Origin: Halobellus rarus
Lineage (GTDB): Archaea; Halobacteriota; Halobacteria; Halobacteriales; Haloferacaceae
Direction: 5' to 3'
NCBI RefSeq assembly: GCF_024494595.1
Contig: NZ_JANHDI010000013.1
Location: forward strand, 62,001-126,000
DNA: 64,000 nucleotides
The notes under the pieces were generated by a model. That model was not told the origin of the DNA, did not search any database, and saw only the letters and a program-made list of their open reading frames with translations. The translations under genes were made by a program, and so were the position numbers. Shown piece after piece: positions 1-8,844 of the stretch (the stretch's first letter is position 1; each line of letters starts with the position of its first letter).

Positions 1-936
1 ATGCCCGGACAGAACGGCCTGGAGTTCCTCGAAATCGTCCGCGAGCGGGACCCGGAGCTCCCGTTCGTGCTCTTCACCGGGAAGGGTTCCGAAGAGATCG
101 CCAGCGAAGCGATCTCGGCGGGCGTCACCGAGTATCTCCAGAAGGAGCGTGGGACCGATCAGTACGCCGTGCTCGCGAACCGGATCGAGCAGGCGGTGAA
201 ACGACGTCGGGCCGAAGAGGAAGTCTACCGCGGGTTCCTGGCGATAGAGTCCGCACGGGAGGGGATCGGGATCATCGGCGAGGACGGCACCTACCGCTAC
301 GTGAACCGCTCGTACGCGGAGGTCTACGACAGAGACCCGATGGAACTCGTCGGCGACCACTGGGAGAAACTCTACCCCGAGGAGGAGACCGAACGGTTCC
401 ACGACGAGATCCTGCCGGCGCTGGAACGGCGCGGGACCTGGGTCGGCGAATCGGTCGGCGTCACGAAGCACGGCGAGCGGGTCCCCGAGCGGCTCGCACT
501 CACCGAGATGGACGACGGTGGCCACGTCTGCATCGTCCGCGACATCTCCGACCGGAAGGCCCGGGAGCGCGAACTCCGCCGCGAACAGCAGTTTCTGCGC
601 ACGGTACTGGACGCGCTCGGCGACCTGTTCTACGTCTTCGACGAGGACCTGAACTTCCTCCGCTGGAACGACCGCGTCGAGGAGGCGACCGGCTACTCGG
701 GCGACGAACTCGAGGAACTGTCGCCGCTGGCCCTGTTCGACGACGACGCACCACGCGTCGCCGACGCGATCGAGACCGCGATCTCCGATCGTCGGCAGGT
801 CACCGTCACGGCCGAACTCTCCCCGAAGAACGGGGAGAGCCGGGAGTACGAGTTCACCGGATCACCGATAGAAGACGACGGTGAGTTACTCGGCATCTGC
901 GGGATCGGACGGGAAGCGACGGACGACGGTCACTGA
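1..936 (+). CDS. Receiver-PAS-PAS signalling protein, 5' end outside the window
   Basis: The first visible codons (MPGQNGLEFLE) correspond to the loop just after the phospho-acceptor Asp of a receiver domain, so the start and that Asp lie upstream of the window. Residues 1-60 finish the receiver domain, including the FVLFTGKG strand and the conserved Lys of YLQKE. Two PAS domains follow at about 72-192 and 195-308; the first ends in the typical IVRDISDRK motif. No histidine kinase core follows before the stop, so this is a cytoplasmic sensor or response regulator without its own kinase domain. A histidine kinase gene starts 61 nt downstream on the same strand and is a plausible partner (inference). 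Confidence 0.85.
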   Translation: MPGQNGLEFLEIVRERDPELPFVLFTGKGSEEIASEAISAGVTEYLQKERGTDQYAVLANRIEQAVKRRRAEEEVYRGFLAIESAREGIGIIGEDGTYRYVNRSYAEVYDRDPMELVGDHWEKLYPEEETERFHDEILPALERRGTWVGESVGVTKHGERVPERLALTEMDDGGHVCIVRDISDRKARERELRREQQFLRTVLDALGDLFYVFDEDLNFLRWNDRVEEATGYSGDELEELSPLALFDDDAPRVADAIETAISDRRQVTVTAELSPKNGESREYEFTGSPIEDDGELLGICGIGREATDDGH

Positions 937-997
937 TCGAGGCACCGGTCCGCGCGGACCGAAACGTTTTGAGGTCGTTGCCCCTCGATCCGAGTAG

Positions 998-2878
998 ATG
1001 AGTGTCGACTCGAAGCGACGGATCGTCGGTGGCGGTGCGCTCTCGACGCTCGGAGCGTTACTCGCCACCGTCACGCTTTTCGACGTCTACGAAGATTTCG
1101 CGCTGCAGGGCGATCCGCTGGTTCTCACCCTCGTCGAGAACTCTCTGCCGCTGGTTCTCAATCTCGGACTCGTCGCCGCGGGCCTGCTCCTCGTCAGCGA
1201 CGACTCCGTCCCAGAGGAGTTCGTCACGCGCTCGACGGCGTGGAGCGTTCTCGGCGCGGTGTCGCTGTTCGGGATCACCGGCTGGGTGTACTACTTCCAG
1301 GTCGCACAGGGGCAGATCAAGCCGCACATTCTGTTCAGCCACGTCGTCTCGATGGGCGCCGTCGCGGGGCTCGCGGTCGGTTTTTACGACGGCCAGCGAC
1401 GCGAACGCGAGGAGCAAGTCGTGACCGAACGCGATAAGATGATGGCGCTGTTCGAGAACAGTTCCGACTGCATCGCCGAGATCGAGTTCGTCGACGACCG
1501 GCCGCTCGTGCGCGATGTCAACCCCGCCTTCTGTGAGACGTTCGGGCTCGATCTCGACGCTGTCCGGGGAAGATGCATCGACGACGTCATCGTCCCCAGC
1601 GAGGACGAAGGGATGGCAGGCGTGATCAGCGAGCGAGCGAACCGCGGCGACCAGTTCGAGATCGACGGCCTGACTCGGCGGACTGCCGGCGGCGAGGTCC
1701 GCGTGTTCCGGTTGCAGGCGATACCGCTCGACGCCACGTCCTGGGCCGCCGACGGGTACGCCGTCTACACGGACGTCACCGCCGAACACCGGTACGAGGA
1801 GCGGATGACCTCACTCCACGAGGCGACGCGGGAGCTGATGACTATCGGTTCGATCGAGGGGGTCGCGCGAACGGCCGTCGACGCCGCCGAGGCGATCCTC
1901 AAACTCGACTTTACCAGCATCCACCAGTACGACAGCGAAAGGGAGGCCCTCTGTCCGGTCGCGCACACCGAACGGATGGACGACCTGATCGGTGCACCAC
2001 CGACGATCCGTGCGGGCGAAGCCATCGCGTGGGAAGTCTTCGAGAGCGGGACGCCCCGCTACGTTGGTGATCTGAGTGCCGAACGCGGGGCGTACAACGA
2101 CGACTCGACGCTGGCGAGCGAACTGATCGTCCCGCTGAACGGGTTCGGCGTCCTGCTGATCGGTGCACAGAGCCCGCACGCGTTCGACGAGTCGGACTTC
2201 TCGCTCGCAAAGATCCTGGCCGCGAACGTCGAGGCCGCGATGGAACGCGCCGAACGCGAGGCGCGGCTCCAACAGCAGAACGAGCGGCTCGAGACGTTCA
2301 CCAGCATCGTCTCCCACGACCTCCGAAACCCGCTCTCGGTGGCCGATGGCTACCTCGAACTGGCCCGCGAGGGCGACGAGGCGGCGCTCGTACGAGTCGA
2401 GGACGCGCTCGACAGGATGGAGGAGTTGATCGCGAACCTCCTCGAACTCGCTCGCGAGGGCGCGTCGGTCGACGCGGTCCGTTCCGTGGATCTGGCGGCG
2501 GTCGCGCACGGTGCGTGGACGAGCACGGCGACGGCGGACGCCACGCTTCAGATCGACACCGCAGCGGAGATCGAGGCCGATCCGGACCGACTGCAGCAGT
2601 TGTTCGAGAACCTCTTTACGAACGCGGTCGAGCACGGCGGCGACGACGTCACCGTCCGCGTGACGTCGGCCGACTCGGGGTTCGCCGTCGAGGACGACGG
2701 CCCCGGAATCCCCGAGGAGGACCGAGAAGACGTCCTCGCACACGGGTACACGACCGACGCGGACGGGACCGGATTCGGACTGGCGATCGTCAACGAAATC
2801 GCCGGGGGACACGGGTGGCAGATGACCGTCGAATCCGGCCGATCCGGCGGCGCGAAGTTCGTCTTCGAGACCGAGTGA
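998..2878 (+). CDS. Membrane PAS-GAF sensor histidine kinase
   Basis: A 626-aa protein. About four hydrophobic segments lie in residues 8-130, followed by a PAS domain (about 145-265), a GAF domain (about 275-420) and a kinase core. The H-box SIVSHDLRNPL places the phospho-accepting His at 440. The ATPase domain shows the N-box (LFTNAVEHGG), G1 (DDGPGIPEED) and G2 (GTGFGLAIV) motifs. It would autophosphorylate on His in response to a membrane or intracellular signal; the ligand is unknown. The ATG at 998 lies about 30 nt after an AACGTTTTGA stretch that can act as TATA, consistent with a leaderless mRNA. The neighbouring receiver-PAS protein (1-936) may receive the phosphate. Confidence 0.93.
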   Translation: MSVDSKRRIVGGGALSTLGALLATVTLFDVYEDFALQGDPLVLTLVENSLPLVLNLGLVAAGLLLVSDDSVPEEFVTRSTAWSVLGAVSLFGITGWVYYFQVAQGQIKPHILFSHVVSMGAVAGLAVGFYDGQRREREEQVVTERDKMMALFENSSDCIAEIEFVDDRPLVRDVNPAFCETFGLDLDAVRGRCIDDVIVPSEDEGMAGVISERANRGDQFEIDGLTRRTAGGEVRVFRLQAIPLDATSWAADGYAVYTDVTAEHRYEERMTSLHEATRELMTIGSIEGVARTAVDAAEAILKLDFTSIHQYDSEREALCPVAHTERMDDLIGAPPTIRAGEAIAWEVFESGTPRYVGDLSAERGAYNDDSTLASELIVPLNGFGVLLIGAQSPHAFDESDFSLAKILAANVEAAMERAEREARLQQQNERLETFTSIVSHDLRNPLSVADGYLELAREGDEAALVRVEDALDRMEELIANLLELAREGASVDAVRSVDLAAVAHGAWTSTATADATLQIDTAAEIEADPDRLQQLFENLFTNAVEHGGDDVTVRVTSADSGFAVEDDGPGIPEEDREDVLAHGYTTDADGTGFGLAIVNEIAGGHGWQMTVESGRSGGAKFVFETE

Positions 2879-3079
2879 GGACGGCGACGCCCGTCCTCCT
2901 CGGGACCCCCCGTGGTACCGCCGCGGCGCTCTCACGACGATCCGCCACGGCGTCGCTCCCGGAGACGCCAATTCCGTCGAAAAACCACTTCGTCGATCGT
3001 CTAACCGCCAGTCGGAAAAATATGGAGTTATCCCGCTGGAGTGCACTCGACGAGGTAGACACCCTCACAGGAATCGATT

Positions 3080-4420
3080 ATGTCTGGAAAGTACGATCTC
3101 GTTATCGTCGGCGGCGGCATCAGCGGGGCATCGCTTCTGTACACCACTGCGAAGTTCACGGACATCGATTCGATCGCGCTGATCGAGAAGGAGTCCGAGA
3201 TCGCGGCGATCAACTCCCACCACACGAACAACTCACAGACGCTTCACTTCGGAGACATCGAGACGAACTACACCCTCGAGAAAGCCGAAGGCGTCAAGAC
3301 GGGCGCGGAACTGCTGGCGGGGTATCTGGAGAATCACGACCCCGACCGAGAGATGCACGCGAAGCGAAGCAAGATGGTGCTCGGCGTCGGCGGGGAGGAG
3401 GTCGACAAACTCGAACGCCGGTACCACGAGGAGGGCTTCGGCGACCTCTATCCGAAACTCGAACCGATCGGTCGCGATGAGATCGGCGAAATCGAGCCGA
3501 AGGTCGTCGAGGACCGCGATCCCGACGTAGAGATGCTCGCGTTGCAGACGCCGGACGGCTACGTCGTCGACTACGGCGAGACCGCGAAGTCGATGGTCGA
3601 GAATGCGCGCGAGGAGGCGAACGTCGACGTGTTCACCGACACGAAGGTCGAAGACGTCACGGAGAACACCGAAGGCTACACGCTCACGACCGGCCGTGGT
3701 CCGTTCGACTGCGAGGTCGCGGTCGTCGCCGCCGGCTCCCACAGCCTCCAGATCGCGAAGGAATTGGGCTACGGCGAGGATATGGTGTTGCTGCCGGTCG
3801 CGGGGAGCTTCTTCCTCGCCGACGATCTCCTGAACGGGAAGGTCTATACGCTGCAGATGAAGAAACTGCCGTTCGCGGCGGTCCACGGCGACGCCGACGT
3901 CCACGACGGGAGTATCACCCGCTTCGGGCCGACGGCGAAACTCGTCCCCGCACTGGAGCGCGGTCGCGTCTCGACGGTCAGTGATTTCCTCGACGTGTTC
4001 GGACTGAACGCCGCGTCTTTCCTCAGTTACGCCAATATCCTCGCCGATCGGATCCTCCTCCCGTACGTGCTCACCAACCTCCTCTACGACGTGCCGGAAC
4101 TCGGGCGGCGGGCGTTCCTCCCGGAGGTCCAGAAGGTCGTCCCGAGCGTCGAACTCGACGACATCGAGCGCGCGAAGGGTTACGGCGGCGTCCGACCGCA
4201 GATCGTCGACACGAGCGAGCGGTCCCTCGATATGGGCGAGGCGAAGATCGTCGGCGACGACATCATCTTCAACATCACGCCCTCGCCGGGAGCGTCGACG
4301 AGCCTGAAGAACGCGATGCGCGACACCGAGACGATTCTGGAGTTCTTCGAGGAGGACTACGAGTTCGACGAGGACGCCTTCCGCGCGGAGACGATCGAGA
4401 ACTTCCCACGCGGCGCGTAG
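3080..4420 (+). CDS. mqo: FAD-dependent malate:quinone oxidoreductase-like protein
   Basis: A 446-aa flavoprotein. The N-terminus has a Rossmann FAD motif (IVGGGISG, residues 8-15) with an acidic end of the second strand (LIEKE). The segment NNSQTLHFGDIETNYT and the C-terminal GVRPQIVDTSER and TPSPGAS motifs fit the malate:quinone oxidoreductase family, which oxidises malate to oxaloacetate and passes electrons to membrane quinone. No membrane span is visible, as expected for a peripheral enzyme. It stands alone between a histidine kinase and cspA. Other FAD oxidoreductases (2-hydroxyglutarate or glycerol-3-phosphate types) share the fold, so the substrate is inferred. Confidence 0.7.
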   Translation: MSGKYDLVIVGGGISGASLLYTTAKFTDIDSIALIEKESEIAAINSHHTNNSQTLHFGDIETNYTLEKAEGVKTGAELLAGYLENHDPDREMHAKRSKMVLGVGGEEVDKLERRYHEEGFGDLYPKLEPIGRDEIGEIEPKVVEDRDPDVEMLALQTPDGYVVDYGETAKSMVENAREEANVDVFTDTKVEDVTENTEGYTLTTGRGPFDCEVAVVAAGSHSLQIAKELGYGEDMVLLPVAGSFFLADDLLNGKVYTLQMKKLPFAAVHGDADVHDGSITRFGPTAKLVPALERGRVSTVSDFLDVFGLNAASFLSYANILADRILLPYVLTNLLYDVPELGRRAFLPEVQKVVPSVELDDIERAKGYGGVRPQIVDTSERSLDMGEAKIVGDDIIFNITPSPGASTSLKNAMRDTETILEFFEEDYEFDEDAFRAETIENFPRGA

Positions 4421-4628
4421 CGACCGAAAAGACGCTCGCGGGGGACTGCCCGGATACGGTCGGAGGCAGGCTTTCGAAACTGGGGGTTCGGTCGGATTCG
4501 AATCGCCATCCGTCGAACAATCTTCGTTCTCCAGCCGGAACCGACCACACACGAGAACGTTCACTGTGTTCTCCGACACCGAGACAGTTGTGTATCAGAG
4601 GCAGTCTTTTGAAAACGAATACCGAAGC

Positions 4629-4636
4629 CTTATGCG
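4629..4636 (+). promoter_or_regulatory. TATA element of cspA
   Basis: CCTTATGC is centred about 30 nt before the cspA ATG at 4662, so transcription is predicted to begin at or next to the start codon (leaderless). Confidence 0.5.
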
Positions 4637-4661
4637 TTCCTCGGGCGTCCGTCTATCTGCA

Positions 4662-4856
4662 ATGGCAAACGGTACGGTTGATTTCTTCAACGACACAGGC
4701 GGCTACGGTTTCATCGAGACAGAGGACGCGGACGAGGACGTGTTCTTCCACATGGAAGACGTCGGCGGCGAGGACCTCACCGAGGGAACGGAGATCGAAT
4801 TCGAGATCGAACAGGCCCCCAAGGGCCCCCGCGCGACGAACGTCGTCCGCGTCTAA
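4662..4856 (+). CDS. cspA: Cold shock protein (CspA family)
   Basis: A 64-aa single cold-shock domain beginning MANGTVDFFNDTGGYGF. The RNA-binding motifs RNP1 (GGYGFI) and RNP2 (DVFFH) are present. Such proteins bind single-stranded RNA or DNA and act as RNA chaperones. A longer in-frame reading from 4566 exists, but it starts upstream of the likely TATA box at 4629 and its extra residues do not resemble the family, so 4662 was chosen. A strong hairpin follows 13 nt after the stop, so the gene is probably monocistronic. Confidence 0.95.
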   Translation: MANGTVDFFNDTGGYGFIETEDADEDVFFHMEDVGGEDLTEGTEIEFEIEQAPKGPRATNVVRV

Positions 4857-4869
4857 TCCGGTTCTGACC

Positions 4870-4905
4870 GTCGCCGTCTCGGCGACGCACGATCCGCGAT
4901 TTTCC
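4870..4905 (+). terminator. Hairpin and T run after cspA
   Basis: GTCGCCG (4870-4876) and CGGCGAC (4880-4886) form a perfect 7-bp stem with a 3-nt loop. A short T run lies at 4900-4903. Archaeal termination depends mainly on T tracts, so the hairpin may instead protect the mRNA end. Confidence 0.45.
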
Positions 4906-5051
4906 ACCAAATTACGCCCGAGAGCGACAGCCGTAGAGCGCACGCGGGCTTGCTGATTCCCGTCCCGGCAGCGACGCACGAACCGGTCGAACCAGCGCGA
5001 ACCGATCGGACCGCGACGAGCGTGTCGGCACATAATCGTGACAACCGGTAA

Positions 5052-5059
5052 TATATTTA
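5052..5059 (+). promoter_or_regulatory. TATA box of the 5084 membrane protein
   Basis: TATATTTA is centred 28 nt before the GTG at 5084. The spacing predicts a leaderless transcript and supports that start codon. Confidence 0.6.
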
Positions 5060-5083
5060 CCACGCATTCGCTCGATCCACAGT

Positions 5084-5839
5084 GTGAGCGTTTCTGTCAC
5101 AGGCACGATTCGCGGGATGGCGAACAGAGCGAACCCAGTCTTCGGCGCGGGTGCGGTCCTGATCCCGATTGTCCTGTTCGTCGCCGCGGTTCTGTTCGGT
5201 ACTGTCGAGCAGTTGACGTACGTCCACGTGATGGCCGGCGTGCTCTGGACGGGCATCGACCTGTTTATGGCGATGGTTCTCGGTCCGGTTCTCGGCGGCC
5301 TCGACGTCGAGAAGCGAGCGGCGGTCTTCCAGCGGTTCACGCCGAAGATGGCGTTTCTGATGCCGACGCTCGCCTTCACGACCATCTTCGGCGGGATGGT
5401 GTTGGCTGCGCAAATGGGATTACTCCCCGGTCTCGCCGCGTGGGGCGGACTGTTCTCGGTCGTCGCGATGGGACCGGCCTTGCTGGCGGTCGGCTACCAG
5501 TTCGACGCCTTCACCGACTGGCGATGGCTCGCGCTGTTCGCGGTCGTCGTGGGAGGCGGCGCCGCGTCGCTCGTGACGAATCTCGGCACGTTCGCGGTCC
5601 CGGCTGCACCGATCCTTCTCGCGCTCGTCATCGTCAGCGTGCTCACGATCACCGGGTTCGGGATCCTGCTGCCCGGCGAGGCGCGGATGTACTTGGAGAT
5701 GATCTCCGAGGACCCCGACGCCGATCTCATCGGCGCGATCGGGATGCGGAACGCGAAACTGAGCGGCGTGCAGGGCGTCCTGCAGCTCAGCATCGTCGCG
5801 GTGATGGTGTACATCCGCTGGGGCGGGTTCGGCTTGTAA
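5084..5839 (+). CDS. Integral membrane protein of unknown function
   Basis: A 251-aa hydrophobic protein with six or seven predicted membrane spans, roughly at residues 18-38, 43-66, 84-108, 115-135, 142-190 (two) and 225-245. A notable segment is YVHVMAGVLWTGIDLFMAMV, with a His and acidic residue inside a span, reminiscent of haem- or metal-linked membrane families such as CopD-like proteins, but I cannot place it in a family. The GTG start is supported by the TATA box at 5052-5059. An internal ATG at 5117 (MANRANPV) is an alternative start. It has no operon partner. Confidence 0.75.
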   Translation: MSVSVTGTIRGMANRANPVFGAGAVLIPIVLFVAAVLFGTVEQLTYVHVMAGVLWTGIDLFMAMVLGPVLGGLDVEKRAAVFQRFTPKMAFLMPTLAFTTIFGGMVLAAQMGLLPGLAAWGGLFSVVAMGPALLAVGYQFDAFTDWRWLALFAVVVGGGAASLVTNLGTFAVPAAPILLALVIVSVLTITGFGILLPGEARMYLEMISEDPDADLIGAIGMRNAKLSGVQGVLQLSIVAVMVYIRWGGFGL

Positions 5840-5920
5840 CTCGGGCGCGCGGGATTCGGACCTCGAACCGCATCCACCAAAAGATCCATATCTGCCGATC
5901 CGAACATCCCCACAGAGCCA

Positions 5921-7213
5921 ATGCCACCGACGATAGCCGTCGCGCACTACCCCGAAGGTGCGGGACACGCGACGCGGATGTTAGCCATCGCCGAGGCGAT
6001 CGACTCCGCCGGCGGGTCAGTGCGGATGGCGGGTGGCGGTGCCGGACGTGAGTTCGTCGCACTCAACGGCTACGACGAGTTCGAACCGACGAACGTCGAC
6101 TACATCGACGCGTACCAGAACGGGTCGCTGTGGCAGGCCACAAAGCGAAGTCTCCCGGCGAGTCTCGGCCGGATTGCGGACTATCAGGCGTGGCTTTCGG
6201 CGACCGAACCGGACGCGCTGGTCACCGACGATATGTTCGCCGCGATGGCAGCGACCCGCTGTGACGTCCCGCTGTACGTGCTGAAACACGATATGCCGGG
6301 CCTGTACGACGACTTCGCCGAACGGGCGGGGGCGCGGTTCCACACCCTGTTTCAGCTTTCGGCCGCCCGGGAGTTCTTCTACCCGGTCGTCTGGCCGGAG
6401 TCCTCGGCGGACCCGAAGGACGCGACTCGGATTCCACCGGTCGCGCTGGACGGCGAACCGCCGGTCGAAGATCACGCCGACGTCGTCGTGGTGCCGAGTC
6501 ACTACTCCTCGCTGTCTCGGGTTTCAGATCATCTCCGGCGGCAGGGATACGACGTCCTCAACGTCGCCGACGAGGGCTGGTCGCCGGTCGAATCACTGCT
6601 GCCGTACATCCGCGGGGCCGACGTCGTCGTCTGTTCGGGATACTCGACGGTTATGGACGCCGCCGTCGCGGGGACGCCCTGTGTCGTCCACCCGGCGACG
6701 GACGAACAGGACGCCGTCGCCGACTGGCTGGACCGGTTCGACGTCACCGGATTCACCGTCGCGCCGGAGCCGATCGACGTTCTGGACGCCGTCGCCGCGC
6801 CGCCCGCATCCCCAGAATTCCCGAACGGCGCGAGGTTCATCGCACGGAAGGTGTTGCTCGACTTGCGAGATCCGGACCCGTACGCGACTCCGACTCCCGA
6901 CCAGTCTCCCGCCGCCGACCCCGACGTCGAGGCGACCTCACGGCTCCGGTCGACCGCCACCATCCCGACGCTCGCGGCGGTGTGCCTCGCGACGACGACG
7001 AGCGCCGTCGCACCGTCTCGTATCGGCCGGAAAATCCGAACGACCGCGACTCGGGTCGCCGGTGGAGGGAAGCGGGCGGGCAGGTTCGCGATCCGCTCGG
7101 GCAGTGGTCTCGCGGCCGCGCTCAGAGACGGTCTCTCGGCCGCGGTAGAGGAGGGTCGCGGTTTTCTGGGCCGGTGCCGACGCTCGGTTCCCGGAGGCGT
7201 CGGCTCGCCGTAG
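5921..7213 (+). CDS. MurG/GT28-like glycosyltransferase with an unusual C-terminal tail
   Basis: A 430-aa protein. The N-terminus (AVAHYPEGAGHATRMLAIA) matches the GxGH loop of GT-B glycosyltransferases, and residues 225-265 (ADVVVCSGYSTVMDAAVAG) correspond to the nucleotide-sugar site near the C-terminal end of MurG-like enzymes. It probably transfers a sugar from a nucleotide donor in the cytoplasm; donor and acceptor are unknown. Beyond about residue 325 the sequence changes to an Arg/Thr/Ala-rich, weakly conserved-looking tail of about 100 residues unlike a GT-B domain. The gene converges with the spermidine-synthase-like gene, 50 bp apart. Confidence 0.75.
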   Translation: MPPTIAVAHYPEGAGHATRMLAIAEAIDSAGGSVRMAGGGAGREFVALNGYDEFEPTNVDYIDAYQNGSLWQATKRSLPASLGRIADYQAWLSATEPDALVTDDMFAAMAATRCDVPLYVLKHDMPGLYDDFAERAGARFHTLFQLSAAREFFYPVVWPESSADPKDATRIPPVALDGEPPVEDHADVVVVPSHYSSLSRVSDHLRRQGYDVLNVADEGWSPVESLLPYIRGADVVVCSGYSTVMDAAVAGTPCVVHPATDEQDAVADWLDRFDVTGFTVAPEPIDVLDAVAAPPASPEFPNGARFIARKVLLDLRDPDPYATPTPDQSPAADPDVEATSRLRSTATIPTLAAVCLATTTSAVAPSRIGRKIRTTATRVAGGGKRAGRFAIRSGSGLAAALRDGLSAAVEEGRGFLGRCRRSVPGGVGSP

Positions 7214-7263
7214 GTCCCGGCGCGTGGCTTCGAGCGCGTTGATTCCGCGCTTCTCGAGGTTGC

Positions 7264-8844
7264 TTACGCCGTCGCGGTCGCTACGCTCGTTCCGTTGGAC
7301 TCGTTCGCGCGGACGCGGACGTACCGCTGCCCGACCGCTCCGTCGAGGAGGCTCTCGACCGGCGCGCGGTCGTCTCTGAGTACGGGCACGTCGTCGGTCG
7401 GTTCGTCGGTTCGATACGAGGACAGATCCGACGAGAGATCGATCCCGATGTCGCGACGCTCGCTGCGGGCCTGCAGCTCCTCGCGGGTGAGAAGGGTCCC
7501 GTCCTTCGTCGCGACGACCTCGATGTTCTGCACGACCGGGCCGCCGGCGGTCGGGAAGCTGTAAACGCGCGGGAAGGCCTGCCGCATCGTCTTGTACTGC
7601 GCGCGGTAGAACTCCGAGGCGGGCCCGCTGGGCGCGGAGATGACGTTCGCGACGAGAACGCCGTCCTCGTCGAGGCGCTCGGAAGCGAGTCGCATAAACT
7701 CGACCGTCGTCAGCTGAAACGGCACGTTGTCCTTCCGGTAGGCGTCGAGGACGACCACGTCGTAGGTGTGATTCGTCTCTTCGAGGTACTGGCGACCGCC
7801 GCCGACGTGGACGTTCATCCGTTCGGAGTCGGGGACGCCGAAGTGCTCGTCGGCGGCGTCGACGACCGCGGGGTCGAGTTCGACGACGTCGACGGTGACG
7901 TTCGGGTACTGCTCGTGGAAGATCCGCGGGCCGGTGAAGCCGCCGCCGCCGACGAACAGGACGCGGTCGACGTCGTCGGCGCTGTCGGTGAAGAGCAGCG
8001 ACGCGTGGAAGTAACGGGTGTACTCGAAGACGTGTCTCGTCGGGTCGTCGAGGTCCATCGCGCTGTGCGGTTGGCCGTCGAGGTACAGCGTCCGGGTGTC
8101 GCCGCGGTCGACGACGCGGAGTTCCTGGTAGGCGGTCTGCTCCGCGTGGACGACGTCGCCGCCGACGCCCGGGCCGAGGCCGCCGGTGGCCGTCGCCACG
8201 ACGAGAGCGAGGGCGACGACGCCGACGCGGATTCCGGTCGTTCCGTCGAGGTCCGGTGCGGCGACCGCGGCCGCCGCGAGGACCGCGGAAAGCCCGAGGA
8301 CGAGGCCGATCTGCGGCACCGACAGCAGCGGCACGAGGAGGTAGGTCGTCGCGAACGCGCCCACGATGCTCCCGACGGTCCCGACGGCGTAGACGTGGCC
8401 CGCGGTCGCGCCGACGTCGCCGCCGGCCAGCTCGGCGGCGTAGGGGCTCACGTATCCCAGGAGGTACGTCGGCGGGCCGAAGAGAAGCGTGATCGCCGGC
8501 AGCGACGCGAACTGGCTGGGAAGCGGCAACACGCCCGTCGACTGGACGACGAGGTCGCCCAGGAGGACGACGCCCGCGACGTAGAGCGCCGTCGCCAGAA
8601 AGACCCCGACGAGGCGGCTGTGGGAGGCGTTCGTCGCCGCCCGCTTCCCGCCGCGGTGGTAGCCGAGGCTGAGCGCGGCGAGGAAGACGCCGATGATGCC
8701 GCCCCACGTGTAGATGCTGTTGCCGAACTCGGGGGCCAGGATCCGACCGGCGAGGATCTCCAGACCCATGCTCGTGACGCCCGAGACGAACACGGCCGTT
8801 TCGGGTCGGGTCGGCCACCGTTCCGGGAAGAACCGCGGATCCAT
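7264..8844 (-). CDS. Membrane protein fused to a spermidine-synthase-like domain
   Basis: A 526-aa fusion. Residues 15-215 contain about six hydrophobic spans, including ETAVFVSGVTSMGLEILAGR, the start typical of fused MFS/spermidine-synthase proteins. Residues 240-490 form an aminopropyltransferase-like methyltransferase fold: VLFVGGGGFTG is the nucleotide-binding loop, VDVVELDP the acidic strand and DVVVLDAYRKDNVPFQL the post-strand-4 motif. Whether it makes polyamines cannot be decided here, since the usual catalytic DxxDP-type motif is not clear; halophilic archaea often lack long polyamines. One copy of the dispersed TATA-led repeat (8947-9120) lies upstream and points toward this gene. 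Confidence 0.85.
   Translation of the reverse strand: MDPRFFPERWPTRPETAVFVSGVTSMGLEILAGRILAPEFGNSIYTWGGIIGVFLAALSLGYHRGGKRAATNASHSRLVGVFLATALYVAGVVLLGDLVVQSTGVLPLPSQFASLPAITLLFGPPTYLLGYVSPYAAELAGGDVGATAGHVYAVGTVGSIVGAFATTYLLVPLLSVPQIGLVLGLSAVLAAAAVAAPDLDGTTGIRVGVVALALVVATATGGLGPGVGGDVVHAEQTAYQELRVVDRGDTRTLYLDGQPHSAMDLDDPTRHVFEYTRYFHASLLFTDSADDVDRVLFVGGGGFTGPRIFHEQYPNVTVDVVELDPAVVDAADEHFGVPDSERMNVHVGGGRQYLEETNHTYDVVVLDAYRKDNVPFQLTTVEFMRLASERLDEDGVLVANVISAPSGPASEFYRAQYKTMRQAFPRVYSFPTAGGPVVQNIEVVATKDGTLLTREELQARSERRDIGIDLSSDLSSYRTDEPTDDVPVLRDDRAPVESLLDGAVGQRYVRVRANESNGTSVATATA

Noticed and set aside
4440-4510. tRNA-like stretch with GGATTCGAATCG
   Set aside because: A T-loop-like sequence is present, but no acceptor, D or anticodon arms could be drawn around it.
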